Positions 1 through 8,536 are shown, counted from the stretch's first letter. The stretch is 64,000 nucleotides of DNA from an uncultured Lachnospiraceae bacterium (GCA_947166015.1 CAMVCQ010000002.1:1-64000), one strand, 5' to 3'. Made by a program: numbers and translations. Notes: a model not told the origin generated them from the sequence alone.

Positions 1-32
1 CCTCGTACAAAAGCAGTCAACCTAAAATTGAT
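1..32 (-). repeat. Partial family A palindromic repeat (copy A1)
   Basis: The first 32 bases are the reverse complement of the left terminus of the family A elements at 12246, 16608 and 42023: the CTCGTACAAAAGCAGT part is exact, followed by a close match to the outer stem. The rest of the element lies before the window. It is in the opposite orientation to the other copies and sits about 50 bp upstream of xth. Confidence 0.75.
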
Positions 33-86
33 TAGTACACATCTAATTAATAATTCTATAGAAATAACTAAAGGGGGAAAAACGTG

Positions 87-845
87 ATGAAGCTGATATC
101 CTGGAATGTTAATGGACTCCGCGCGTGCGTCGGAAAAAATTTCATGGAAGCCTTCGAAAGTCTCGACGCGGACATTTTTTGTATACAGGAAAGCAAGCTC
201 CAGGAGGGTCAGATAGATCTCGAGACTCCCGGATACCATCAGTATTGGAACTATGCCGAAAAAAAAGGATACTCAGGCACGGCAGTGTTTACAAAAAATG
301 AGCCGATAAATGTCACCTACGGTATCGGCGTGGAAGAGCACGACCACGAGGGAAGGGTTATCACCTGCGAATTCGAAACATTTTTCTTTGTGTGCGTATA
401 TACTCCGAACTCACAAAATGAATTGAAAAGACTTGATTATCGTATGCAGTGGGAGGATGCATTCAGAGAGTATCTGGTTGGACTTAAATCAAAAAAGACG
501 GTTATTGTTACGGGTGATATGAATGTCGCGCACAAGGAAATAGATCTGAAAAACCCCTCATCAAACCACCATAATGCGGGATTTACCGACGAAGAGAGAG
601 GAAAGTTTGATGAGCTTTTGGATGCGGGGTTTGTCGATAGTTTCAGAAAACTGTATCCTGATATGACTGACATATATAGCTGGTGGTCATATCGATTCAA
701 CGCAAGAAGCAGAAATGCCGGATGGCGCATTGATTATTTTTTGGTGTCGGAGGACGCCGCTGACAGGATCAAAGAGGCACAGATCCATACGGATATACTT
801 GGATCGGATCATTGCCCGGTGGAGCTTGAGATGACTGAGATTTAA
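87..845 (+). CDS. xth: Exodeoxyribonuclease III (AP endonuclease family)
   Basis: Predicted Mg-dependent 3'-5' exonuclease and AP endonuclease of base excision repair. The product (252 aa) has the full family layout: N-terminal KLISWNVNGLRA, the catalytic Glu in IQESKLQ, YTPNS, the GDMNVAH block with Asp/Asn ligands, and the C-terminal WRIDYFLVS and GSDHCPVELE motifs with the catalytic His. The start is ambiguous between GTG at 84 and ATG at 87. I prefer 87 because homologues start MKLISWN and the GGGGG at 73-77 is 9 nt upstream. It is separated from the next gene by a weak hairpin and a promoter, so it is probably monocistronic here. Confidence 0.95.
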   Translation: MKLISWNVNGLRACVGKNFMEAFESLDADIFCIQESKLQEGQIDLETPGYHQYWNYAEKKGYSGTAVFTKNEPINVTYGIGVEEHDHEGRVITCEFETFFFVCVYTPNSQNELKRLDYRMQWEDAFREYLVGLKSKKTVIVTGDMNVAHKEIDLKNPSSNHHNAGFTDEERGKFDELLDAGFVDSFRKLYPDMTDIYSWWSYRFNARSRNAGWRIDYFLVSEDAADRIKEAQIHTDILGSDHCPVELEMTEI

Positions 846-869
846 AAATAAAATATGAAAATAAGGTTG

Positions 870-888
870 GGAGCGGCGCGTCCGCTCC
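870..888 (+). terminator. Weak hairpin after xth
   Basis: A 7-bp GC-rich stem GGAGCGG/CCGCTCC with a 5-nt loop lies 25 nt after the xth stop. The following T-tract is very short (TTCT), so intrinsic termination is only possible. Confidence 0.4.
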
Positions 889-935
889 TTCTGCATAATG
901 ATGGCTTTGAAAGCTATTTTAGGAAGTGTCAGTTC

Positions 936-964
936 TTGACTTTTTTGTGATTACATGGTAGTAT
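936..964 (+). promoter_or_regulatory. Sigma-A-type promoter before the Asp23 gene
   Basis: TTGACT at 936-941 and TAGTAT at 959-964 are separated by 17 bp. It lies about 90 nt upstream of the Asp23/Gls24 start. Confidence 0.65.
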
Positions 965-1052
965 GGAATATGTGTTTTCAGGCAATTTGTGCCGAAGCGT
1001 CACAAAAGTGCACGATTAGATATGCGTGCGTTTCGGATTGGAGGATAGGAGA

Positions 1053-1400
1053 ATGGAAAATCAGGAAATCGGAGAAATTCAGATCGCTAATGAGGTTGTT
1101 GCATCGATAGCAGGGATTTCAGCAACGGAGGTTGAGGGAGTCGAAGCTATGAACGGATCGTTTTCAAACGAGCTCGCAGGAAAATTCGGTGTAAAAAACA
1201 ATGCAAAGGGAGTTAAGGTCGAAGTTGTTGATGACGAAGCGTATGTTTCGCTTGCAATCACTATAAAATATGGATACAGTATACCGGAAACATGTGCAAA
1301 AATCCAGGACAGAGTGGCTTCGGCAATCAATTCAATGACGGGACTTAATTGTGCCCAGGTAGATGTAAACATAACAGGGGTTTCTCTTCCAAAGGATTGA
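1053..1400 (+). CDS. Asp23/Gls24 family envelope stress protein
   Basis: Small (115 aa) member of the Asp23/Gls24 family, cytosolic proteins linked to envelope stress in Gram-positives. The family core is visible: an N-terminal I-A-EVVASIAGISATEVEGV stretch, AKGVKVEV, then a VSLAITIKYGYSIPE strand and a C-terminal VDVNITGVSL. An upstream GTG-like start at 1026 is possible, but GGAGG at 1040-1044 is spaced 8 nt from the ATG at 1053, so I use 1053. It is followed by its own terminator, yet its place just before nusB is the usual one in Clostridia. It has its own strong promoter. Confidence 0.9.
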   Translation: MENQEIGEIQIANEVVASIAGISATEVEGVEAMNGSFSNELAGKFGVKNNAKGVKVEVVDDEAYVSLAITIKYGYSIPETCAKIQDRVASAINSMTGLNCAQVDVNITGVSLPKD

Positions 1401-1415
1401 TTATGATATCAAACG

Positions 1416-1445
1416 ATGCCTGTGTCAACAAACACAGGCATTTTT
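1416..1445 (+). terminator. Intrinsic terminator after the Asp23 gene
   Basis: A 10-bp perfect stem ATGCCTGTGT/ACACAGGCAT (1416-1425 with 1432-1441) and 6-nt loop run directly into TTTTT. The Asp23 gene is thus largely uncoupled from nusB. Confidence 0.9.
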
Positions 1446-1545
1446 GCTTTTATGGAAATACGATTTTGCAATTCCTTGTGATCATAATGATAGCATTATT
1501 TAAACTGATGTAAAAGCTTTCAAAATAAACTAAGGATGGTGAAAA

Positions 1546-1956
1546 ATGGCTACAAGACATGAGATTAGAACCTGTGAATTTTTGTTGTTGTATCAGATGG
1601 ATTTTTATAATGATGAATACGACGAGCAGCAGGACATTTTTTTGGATGAACTTGTAAAAGAGGATCCATTGGAGGACGATGAAAAAGAAAAAATAGCTGC
1701 AACGATGGAAAAAATCATACCACTTTTGCCGATGATCGATGAAAAAATATCCGAAGCGTCAAAAGGCTGGAAACTGAATCGCATCGCAAAAGCGGAGCTT
1801 GCCATCCTTCGATTGGCTGTGTATGAGGCACTGTACGATGATGATATCCCGGTGCCGGTTGCCATAAATGAGGCGGTGGAATTAGCAAAGGACTATGGTC
1901 AGGATGAAGGCTACTCGTTTGTAAACGGAGTTCTGAGCACGATATGCAAGGATTGA
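1546..1956 (+). CDS. nusB: Transcription antitermination factor NusB
   Basis: NusB binds boxA RNA with NusE (S10) and promotes antitermination of rRNA operons. At 136 aa it has the usual length. The N-terminus ATRHEIRTCEFLLLYQMDF matches the family's R-x-x-R-x-x-A/C-x-Q-x-L-Y-Q pattern, and the C-terminus shows RIAKAELAILRLAVYEALY, VPVAINEAVELAK and SFVNGVLS, the best-conserved NusB blocks. The ATG at 1546 is preceded by AAGGATGG. It is followed after 39 nt by aroE with no terminator between, so the two are probably cotranscribed. Confidence 0.96.
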   Translation: MATRHEIRTCEFLLLYQMDFYNDEYDEQQDIFLDELVKEDPLEDDEKEKIAATMEKIIPLLPMIDEKISEASKGWKLNRIAKAELAILRLAVYEALYDDDIPVPVAINEAVELAKDYGQDEGYSFVNGVLSTICKD

Positions 1957-1995
1957 TCCGGTATGATTTGCGGATCTCGAAAGGATATTTTTGAA

Positions 1996-2757
1996 ATGGA
2001 GTACGGATTAATAGGGGGAAAACTGGGACACAGCTATTCGAAAGAAATTCACGAAAAGCTCGCTGATTATACATACGAGCTCTGTCCTCTTACGGAAGAG
2101 GAGTTTCATCCGTTTATGAAAAAAGCTGATTTCAAGGCTATAAATGTAACCATCCCGTACAAAAAAATGGTAATACCGTATTTGAAAGAATTAGACGATG
2201 GAGCGCAAAAAATAGGCGCGGTAAATACGATAGTAAACAGAGACGGTGAGTTGTTCGGATACAATACTGATTACCCCGGATTTATATATATGCTTAAGCA
2301 AAACTCTATAGATGTTGCGGGGAAAAAAGTGATCGATCTAGGAAACGGTGGTGCAGCTCAGGCGGTCAAGGCGGCACTGAAAACTCTCGGTGCAGATGAG
2401 CTTGTCATAGTTAAGCGCATCTCGGACGGTGAAGCTGTAACCTACGAGGAAGCATACAGATCGCATACCGATGCAGAGGTGATAGTAAATACAAGTCCGG
2501 TCGGAATGTACCCTGATGTCGACTCATCACCGATCGACCTCGCGCCGTTTAAAAAATGCACCGCAGTTGTTGATGTTATATACAATCCGATCACAACAAA
2601 GCTTGTGGCACAGGCGCGTGAGCTTGGAATGAAAGGAATCACCGGACTTGAAATGCTTATCGCGCAGGCTAAGTACGCAGTGGAGATTTTTCTTGACAAG
2701 GAGCTGGATGAATCGCTCATTGACCGGATATATCAGGAAATGCTACAGCAGTTTTGA
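1996..2757 (+). CDS. aroE: Shikimate dehydrogenase (NADP)
   Basis: Reduces 3-dehydroshikimate to shikimate in aromatic amino acid synthesis. The 253-aa product shows the substrate-binding GGKLGHSYSKEIH, the catalytic Lys in NVTIPYKK, the NTD motif, a nucleotide-binding loop (DLGNGGAAQAV, Asn in place of the common Ala/Ser), NTSPVGMYP and DVIYNP. An open frame extends upstream to 1963, but the family start M-x-Y-G-L-I-G falls at 1996 with AAAGGA at 1979-1985. It is somewhat short because the C-terminal helix is compact. Insertion of aroE between nusB and xseA is not the usual arrangement. Confidence 0.95.
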   Translation: MEYGLIGGKLGHSYSKEIHEKLADYTYELCPLTEEEFHPFMKKADFKAINVTIPYKKMVIPYLKELDDGAQKIGAVNTIVNRDGELFGYNTDYPGFIYMLKQNSIDVAGKKVIDLGNGGAAQAVKAALKTLGADELVIVKRISDGEAVTYEEAYRSHTDAEVIVNTSPVGMYPDVDSSPIDLAPFKKCTAVVDVIYNPITTKLVAQARELGMKGITGLEMLIAQAKYAVEIFLDKELDESLIDRIYQEMLQQF

Positions 2758-2878
2758 TGATAGTGTATAATTAAATGTGATTTTTCACACTAACTTTATA
2801 TGATAAAAATATTTCAAAACAAGAGTAAATGTAATCATCAAAAATCGAATTAACAATTAGCATAAACAGGTATAAAGC

Positions 2879-4096
2879 ATGAATCGAAAAACATATACTG
2901 TAACAGAATTAAATACATATATAAAAGAACTGATCCAGCGAGACGGAGAACTCGCGGTCGTTTTTGTCCAGGGTGAAGTGACAAACCTCAAGGACTACAA
3001 ATCGACCTCAGGACATATGTATTTTTCTATCAAGGATGACCGTTCACAGCTTCCCTGCGTGATGTTTCGCGGAGACCGCGCAAAAGGGCTTGATTTTGAG
3101 TTGCAAAACGGTATGGAGATCATCATCGGCGGAACGATGGATATGTATGAGCGCGATGGAAAAATACAGCTCTATGCAAAAAAGATAAAATCAGTCGGTG
3201 ACGGTGCCATAGCCGAAAGATATGAAAAACTAAAAGCTGAATTAGAGGAAAAAGGATACTTTGATGAAAGCATAAAAAAACCAATACCAAGATATGTAAA
3301 AACAGTCGGAATAGTAACTGCAAAAACAGGAGCCGTGATACACGATATACAGACTACGGCTGCGAGAAGAAATCCCTATGTACAGTTAGTGTTGTATCCT
3401 TCGGCGGTGCAGGGAGAGGGAGCTGCAGAAGAGATTGCAAAAGGTATAAAACGACTTGACAAAGAGGGCGTAGATGTAATAATAATAGGCCGTGGAGGCG
3501 GCTCGATGGAAGACCTTTGGGCGTTTAATGAAAAGGTTGTAGCAGATGCGATATATGAATGCAATACGCCTATAGTATCAGCGGTTGGGCATGAGACAGA
3601 CTTTTCAATATCTGATTTTGTTGCGGACTTAAGAGCTGCAACACCGACAGCAGCCGCGGAGCTTACAGTATATGATGTAAGAGAAGTGTTTGACAGGCTT
3701 GACAGCTATGAGGTATCACTGCAAAGAGCGATGGAAACAATCATCCGTGATGAAAGAATGAGAGTTGCCAGAGCCGCAGAACGACTGAGCGCACATAGCC
3801 CGGTACATAAGCTCGAGGTGTCAAAAGAAAAGCTTGAAAAGCTGACTCATCAGTTGAAAACTTCGGCTCTAAGGATATTTGAAAACAAGAAAAATGATTT
3901 TATAAATATCGCAACAAGGCTTGATGCGGTAAGCCCGATTAAAAGACTAAAATCAGGCTACGCATTTGTTTCCGATAGCGAGGGCAGCGCCGTCACCGGG
4001 GCGGCTGCAGTAAACGAGGGGGATTCCTTGACGCTGACTATGTCAGATGGCCGATTGGTTACCAACGTTACAGAAGTAATGATTGATAAATCCTGA
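2879..4096 (+). CDS. xseA: Exodeoxyribonuclease VII large subunit
   Basis: Large catalytic subunit of the ssDNA exonuclease ExoVII, 405 aa. An N-terminal OB fold (TVTELNTYIKELI, GEVTNLK, SGHMYFSIKDD, CVMFRG) is followed by the XseA core with VGIVTAKTGAVIHDI, the catalytic signature DVIIIGRGGGSMEDLWAFN, PIVSAVGHETDF and DLRAATPTAAAE, then a long charged helical region and a C-terminal GYAFV strand. There is no strong Shine-Dalgarno before the ATG at 2879; ACAGG is the best. The 121 nt upstream is AT-rich with no clear promoter. The small subunit gene follows after 135 nt. Confidence 0.95.
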   Translation: MNRKTYTVTELNTYIKELIQRDGELAVVFVQGEVTNLKDYKSTSGHMYFSIKDDRSQLPCVMFRGDRAKGLDFELQNGMEIIIGGTMDMYERDGKIQLYAKKIKSVGDGAIAERYEKLKAELEEKGYFDESIKKPIPRYVKTVGIVTAKTGAVIHDIQTTAARRNPYVQLVLYPSAVQGEGAAEEIAKGIKRLDKEGVDVIIIGRGGGSMEDLWAFNEKVVADAIYECNTPIVSAVGHETDFSISDFVADLRAATPTAAAELTVYDVREVFDRLDSYEVSLQRAMETIIRDERMRVARAAERLSAHSPVHKLEVSKEKLEKLTHQLKTSALRIFENKKNDFINIATRLDAVSPIKRLKSGYAFVSDSEGSAVTGAAAVNEGDSLTLTMSDGRLVTNVTEVMIDKS

Positions 4097-4231
4097 ACAT
4101 TATAAGTTTAGTAGTTATCAGAAAAAAACTAAAACCATTAGCAAAAACCAATAAATTAAATCTTTAGCAAAACAGATTTATTATTAATCAAATTGTTACA
4201 CATGGACTGCGACACAGGAGGAGCAAAACGA

Positions 4232-4429
4232 ATGGCTGAAAAAAAGCAACCGGAACTCGACGAGATAATGAAAGAACTCGAGAAAAAAGTAGACCGACTT
4301 GAAAACGAACCACTCTCACTCGAAGAAAGCTACAAAGTGTTTTCCGAAGGGATGGAGTTAGTCAAACAAGGAAACTCTACCATTGACAGAGTAGAAAAAG
4401 AATTGAAAGTCTTGATGGACGGGGAGTGA
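4232..4429 (+). CDS. xseB: Exodeoxyribonuclease VII small subunit
   Basis: Small helical partner of XseA. The 65-aa product shows the XseB pattern: ELDEIMKELEKKVDRLENEP, then LSLEESYKVFSEGMELVKQ. An open frame reaches back to 4193, but AGGAGGAG at 4216-4223 lies 8 nt before the ATG at 4232 and this start gives the usual family length. It is 4 nt upstream of ispA, so the two are translationally close. A 7-bp AT-rich hairpin (4157-4180) precedes it. Confidence 0.93.
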   Translation: MAEKKQPELDEIMKELEKKVDRLENEPLSLEESYKVFSEGMELVKQGNSTIDRVEKELKVLMDGE

Positions 4430-4433
4430 AATC

Positions 4434-5363
4434 ATGTTAGAAAAAAAGATCAAAGAAGTCGATGAAATAATCAAAGGATTATTAGGTGCGGAATCAGGAT
4501 ATGCAAAAACGATCATAGAGGCTGCAAACTACAGTATAAATGCCGGTGGCAAAAGGCTGAGACCTCTGCTTATGAGAGAGTTTTTCATGCTCTACGGAGG
4601 AGGAGACGAGTCAGTCCTCAGACACTTTATGGCGGCTATAGAAATGATCCATACATACAGCCTTGTGCACGATGATCTGCCTGCTATAGATAATGATGAC
4701 CTGCGCAGAGGCAAAGAGACCACACACAAAAAGTATGGCGAAGCAATGGGAATACTTGCAGGCGATGCATTATTAAATATGGCATATGAGCAGATCGCTT
4801 ATGCTATGAAAAGCATATATGCCTGTGAAACAAAGAGCGGAGTATCGAGAAAAGAGCAGATGCAAAGAACTGTAAAAGCATTTGATTTTCTATCCGCCAG
4901 AGCGGGAGTCGGTGGAATGATCGGCGGTCAGGTGGTTGATGTAGAATACAACGGAGACTTCGTGGACGACGAGATGCTTTTGTATGTATACAGAAACAAA
5001 ACAGGAGCGTTGATCGCAGCTGCAATGATGGTTGGAGCGGTACTTGGCGGAGCAGATGAATTTGATATACACACGATCGAAAGGATCGGTTGTGAAATAG
5101 GTGTTGCATTCCAGATCAGAGACGATATCCTCGATGTGATAGGAACAGAAGAAAAGCTCGGCAAGCCGATCCACAGCGATGAAGAGCTCGGCAAATCAAC
5201 CTATGTTGCTCATCACGGGATCGAAGAGAGTGAAAAAGCCGTGAAAGCATACACGGATGATGCTCTGAAGCTGTTTAATCTTTTGAAAAATCCTTCGGGA
5301 ACGGAAACCACCAAAAGATTTATCATGGACGTATTTTTAAGACTTGTTGAGAGGGAATCATAA
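4434..5363 (+). CDS. ispA: Polyprenyl (farnesyl) diphosphate synthase
   Basis: Condenses isopentenyl diphosphate with allylic diphosphates, probably to farnesyl diphosphate, for quinone and undecaprenyl carriers. 309 aa. Visible are GGKRLRP, the first Asp-rich motif DDLPAIDNDDLRRG, GDALLNMAYE, the GGQVVDVE block, KTGALI and the second Asp-rich motif RDDILD. The chain-length region before the first motif (MIHTYSLVHDDLPA) is of the short-chain type. Its TAA is followed directly by the TTG start of dxs, and both supply the same pathway. Confidence 0.95.
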   Translation: MLEKKIKEVDEIIKGLLGAESGYAKTIIEAANYSINAGGKRLRPLLMREFFMLYGGGDESVLRHFMAAIEMIHTYSLVHDDLPAIDNDDLRRGKETTHKKYGEAMGILAGDALLNMAYEQIAYAMKSIYACETKSGVSRKEQMQRTVKAFDFLSARAGVGGMIGGQVVDVEYNGDFVDDEMLLYVYRNKTGALIAAAMMVGAVLGGADEFDIHTIERIGCEIGVAFQIRDDILDVIGTEEKLGKPIHSDEELGKSTYVAHHGIEESEKAVKAYTDDALKLFNLLKNPSGTETTKRFIMDVFLRLVERES

Positions 5364-7250
5364 TTGGAACGAATACTTGACAGGATCAATTATCCAAATG
5401 ACATAAAAAACATCGATCCGAGTGAGTACAAAGCTCTTGCCAAAGAGATCAGGCGTAAGCTTGTAAGGACGGTCAGTGAGACCGGCGGCCACCTGGCTTC
5501 AAACCTCGGTGTGGTCGAGCTTACGATGGCGCTTCATCTGTGTCTGACATTTCCTGAGGATAAGCTTGTATGGGATGTGGGGCATCAGTCGTATGTGCAC
5601 AAAATCCTGACCGGACGCGCAGATGCACTGTGGACGCTCAGACAGATGGGCGGAGTGAGCGGATTTCCTTCGGTTGCAGAGGATGCTTCGGATTCGTTCG
5701 ATACGGGGCACAGCTCGACTTCAATCTCTGCTGCGCTGGGATTTGCAAAAGCAAGGGATCTGAAAGGAACAGATGAAAAAGTATTTGCGGTGATAGGTGA
5801 CGGAGCGCTTTCGGGTGGAATGGCGTACGAGGCTATGAATAATGCCGCGGCGCTGGGAACCTCGCTTGTGATCGTGCTTAACGACAACAAAATGTCTATC
5901 GCACAAAATGTCGGAGGAATGTCAAACTATCTCGCAAAAATAAGGACAAATACAAAATACAGAGATCTGAAGCTGTCCGTAGAGGACGCGCTTGACAAAA
6001 TCCCTGTGATAGGTGATCCGATAGCAGGACAGATGCGAAAAGCCAAGGATTCATTGAAAAGGCTTTTTTTGACAGGTATGCTTTTTGAAGATATGGGACT
6101 TACCTATATCGGTCCCATAAACGGTCACAATATAGCTGAGATGAGGGAAGCGTTTGAGACGGCTGCATCCTTGAAAAATGAAGCGGTTTTGGTCCATGTC
6201 ATAACGCAAAAAGGCAAGGGCTACAGGCCGGCTATGGAAAACCCGGAGCTCTTTCATGGGATAGCAAAGTTTGACATAAAAACCGGGATTCCTGAGGGGA
6301 GCGAAGCGGTTCATACCGATACATATACAGATGTTTTCGGAAAGTGGCTTGTGCGTGCAGGAGAAGATCATCCTGAGATCGTTTCCATATGTGCAGCTAT
6401 GCCGGAGGGAACCGGCGTTGTTGATTTCATGGAAAAATACCCCGACAGAGCCTATGATGTCGGTATAGCGGAGGAGCACGCAGTTACTTTTGCCGCCGGG
6501 CTTGCCGCGAGCGGATTTAGACCTATAGTATCGATATACTCGACATTTTTGCAAAGAGCATACGATCAGATGATCCATGATGTGAGTCTAAACAGCCTTC
6601 CCGTTATATTTGCCGTTGACAGAAGCGGGATCACCGGCCGGGACGGTCGCACGCATCAGGGGCTGTATGACATAGCTTATCTTTCATCGATCCCGGGAAT
6701 GACAGTGATGGCACCGAAGGATGGCGCGGAGTTATCGGAGATGCTTGACTTTGCTTTATCAGAGATGGACTCACCTGTTGCGATCCGCTATCCGAGAGGA
6801 GAGGCGTGCGCTTTTGAGACCGACTCAGTTGAGGTAGAGTACGGCAAAGCCGAGGTCATAAAAGAAGGAAAAGAAGTGCTGATACTTGCGGTCGGAGAGA
6901 TGGTCAAACCGGCTGTTGAGGTAGCTCTGAAACTTGATGAAAAAAAGATCCGTGCAACTGTTGTAAATATGCGATTTATAAAGCCTTTTGACGAGAGTCT
7001 TGTAAAAGAATTAACACTTAAGCACAGAGTGGTCGTGACGATAGAGGACGGCACTACAAGGGGAGGCTTTGGAGAGCAGGTAGGGGCATTTTTGACAGCG
7101 GAAAAAATAAGCGTAAAGTCTTTTGTAAATATCGCCCTCCCCGACGCATTCATAGAGCACGGCAGCAGGGATGAGCTATTCGAAAAGTATGGGCTCGACA
7201 CATCAAGTATTTTTGATAGAGTGTTAGATGCTTATCTAAAATCAAAATAG
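5364..7250 (+). CDS. dxs: 1-deoxy-D-xylulose-5-phosphate synthase
   Basis: Thiamine-diphosphate enzyme that makes DXP from pyruvate and glyceraldehyde 3-phosphate, first step of the MEP pathway. The 628-aa protein has DVGHQSYVHKILTGR, FDTGHSSTSISAALG, the ThDP motif GDGALSGGMAYEAMNNA with NDNKMSIAQNVGG, YIGPINGHN, the catalytic Glu in AEEHAVTFAAGLA, DRSGITGRDGRTHQG and RYPRG. Translation appears to start at TTG 5364, with GAGAGGGA at 5349-5356 inside the end of ispA. There is no gap to ispA. A long AT-rich palindrome (7211-7247) covers the last codons. Confidence 0.96.
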   Translation: MERILDRINYPNDIKNIDPSEYKALAKEIRRKLVRTVSETGGHLASNLGVVELTMALHLCLTFPEDKLVWDVGHQSYVHKILTGRADALWTLRQMGGVSGFPSVAEDASDSFDTGHSSTSISAALGFAKARDLKGTDEKVFAVIGDGALSGGMAYEAMNNAAALGTSLVIVLNDNKMSIAQNVGGMSNYLAKIRTNTKYRDLKLSVEDALDKIPVIGDPIAGQMRKAKDSLKRLFLTGMLFEDMGLTYIGPINGHNIAEMREAFETAASLKNEAVLVHVITQKGKGYRPAMENPELFHGIAKFDIKTGIPEGSEAVHTDTYTDVFGKWLVRAGEDHPEIVSICAAMPEGTGVVDFMEKYPDRAYDVGIAEEHAVTFAAGLAASGFRPIVSIYSTFLQRAYDQMIHDVSLNSLPVIFAVDRSGITGRDGRTHQGLYDIAYLSSIPGMTVMAPKDGAELSEMLDFALSEMDSPVAIRYPRGEACAFETDSVEVEYGKAEVIKEGKEVLILAVGEMVKPAVEVALKLDEKKIRATVVNMRFIKPFDESLVKELTLKHRVVVTIEDGTTRGGFGEQVGAFLTAEKISVKSFVNIALPDAFIEHGSRDELFEKYGLDTSSIFDRVLDAYLKSK

Positions 7251-7254
7251 ATTA

Positions 7255-7263
7255 TGCTATAAT
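7255..7263 (+). promoter_or_regulatory. Possible extended -10 promoter before tlyA
   Basis: TGCTATAAT at 7255-7263 is a perfect -10 with the TGn extension, just after dxs. No good -35 is seen 17 bp upstream. If used, the transcript would include the whole repeat at 7280-7460. Confidence 0.4.
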
Positions 7264-7279
7264 AGCAATCTCAGATAAG

Positions 7280-7460
7280 TTTGACTTCTAAATCAATTTA
7301 AGCAAGGACTTGAGCGTCGTCGGTATGAGACCTTGGTATTCTCAACGCGTGCACCAAGTTTTACGAAGTAAAACTTGCAGGTCATCGTTTGCGATGACCA
7401 TTGCTACTGGCTACGCGATAAGCGGAAGCGGTCCTTGCGTGATTGATGTTAGAAGTCAAA
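7280..7460 (+). repeat. Family A palindromic repeat with divergent ends (copy A6)
   Basis: Terminal inverted arms TTTGACTTCTA (7280-7290) and TAGAAGTCAAA (7450-7460) are perfect and extend inward to CAAGGAC/GTCCTTG. The core GTCGTCGGTATGAGA closely matches the copy at 52240-52377, as does the right side GCTACGCGATAAG. The apical part is longer and carries extra hairpins, for example GTTTTAC/GTAAAAC and GGTCATCG/CGATGACC. It ends 26 nt before the tlyA start. Confidence 0.7.
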
Positions 7461-7486
7461 CGATACTTATATGTAGAGGAACAATT

Positions 7487-8305
7487 ATGAAAGAAAGACT
7501 TGATATACTACTCGTCAACCTCGGTCTGGTCGAGTCGCGAACCCAGGCAAAGGCTCACATCATGGCCGGTGAGGTTTTTGTCGACGACCAACGCGAAGAC
7601 AAAGCGGGCGCGATGATAAAAGAAGAGGCGAGGATCGAGCTTCGGGCAAAAAAAATGCCCTATGTAAGCCGTGGGGGATTTAAGCTCGAAAAAGCTATGG
7701 AGGTGTTTCCCATAAGCCTTGACGGGCGTATCTGCATGGATGTAGGGTCGTCCACGGGCGGGTTTACCGATTGCATGCTCCAAAACGGAGCGGCAAAAGT
7801 CTACGCAGTCGATGTCGGAACAAATCAGCTCGCGTGGAAGCTTAGAAATGATGAGCGGGTTGTCGTGATGGAAAAAACCAATATCAGGTATCTGACACCC
7901 GATCAGATTGATGACAGGATAGAATTCACATCAATAGATGTCGCATTTATATCACTTGAAAAAGTGCTGCAACCGGTAAGGCTTTTGATGAAGGATGATG
8001 CGCAGATGGTGTGTCTGATCAAGCCGCAGTTTGAGGCCGGCAGGGAGCAGGTCGGAAAAAAAGGCGTAGTAAGGGATGCAAGCGTTCACAAAGAAGTGAT
8101 AAAAAATGTCCTCGGATACGCTGAAGAAGCCGGATTTGATGCGATTGGACTTGATTACTCACCCATAAAAGGACCGGAGGGAAACATTGAATACCTGCTG
8201 CACCTAAAGTGCAGAGGAGTTGAAAAGACGGATGGATCAAGCATTATTATAACAGATGAAACAATAAACAAAACCGTGGATGAAGCTCACAACGGTGCCA
8301 AATAA
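7487..8305 (+). CDS. tlyA: TlyA family S4-domain/FtsJ-like rRNA methyltransferase
   Basis: Predicted AdoMet-dependent 2'-O-methyltransferase of the TlyA/hemolysin family acting on ribosomal RNA. 272 aa: an N-terminal S4 RNA-binding domain (ERLDILLVNLGLVESRTQAK, AGEVFVDDQ), then YVSRGGFKLEKA, the AdoMet loop DVGSSTGGFTDCMLQ, VYAVDVGTNQLAW, SIDVAFISLEKVL and LIKPQFEAGR. The frame is open back to 7310 through the repeat, but AGAGGA at 7475-7480 and the family start MKERLD fix the ATG at 7487. It is placed after dxs, as usual in Clostridia. Confidence 0.93.
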   Translation: MKERLDILLVNLGLVESRTQAKAHIMAGEVFVDDQREDKAGAMIKEEARIELRAKKMPYVSRGGFKLEKAMEVFPISLDGRICMDVGSSTGGFTDCMLQNGAAKVYAVDVGTNQLAWKLRNDERVVVMEKTNIRYLTPDQIDDRIEFTSIDVAFISLEKVLQPVRLLMKDDAQMVCLIKPQFEAGREQVGKKGVVRDASVHKEVIKNVLGYAEEAGFDAIGLDYSPIKGPEGNIEYLLHLKCRGVEKTDGSSIIITDETINKTVDEAHNGAK

Positions 8306-8422
8306 AAATGGTTACTTGAAATAATCATATCGGTAAAAAATGAACCGGAAATTGAAACTTTCGTTAATTATTAAAAAAAATAGAATTTAGTGAGTAAAAC
8401 CGGATCAATTGGAGAAATGTGG

Positions 8423-8451
8423 TTGAATCAATAAAAGATTTGTGATATAAT
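8423..8451 (+). promoter_or_regulatory. Sigma-A-type promoter with extended -10
   Basis: TTGAAT (8423-8428), 17-bp spacer, TATAAT (8446-8451) preceded by TGA as an extended -10. It drives the membrane protein, PrsW-like protease and nadK group. Confidence 0.75.
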
Positions 8452-8536
8452 GGTTCATTGAGTTGTTGAAATATTTGATGATTCGGTGATTCCTTTGCTT
8501 TTGACAAAGCTGGTATATTTTCGGGAGGATTTGCAA

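Noticed and set aside
7310-7486. N-terminal extension of TlyA through the repeat
   Set aside because: The extension reads through the palindrome, has no similarity to the family, and ATG 7487 has a good ribosome binding site.
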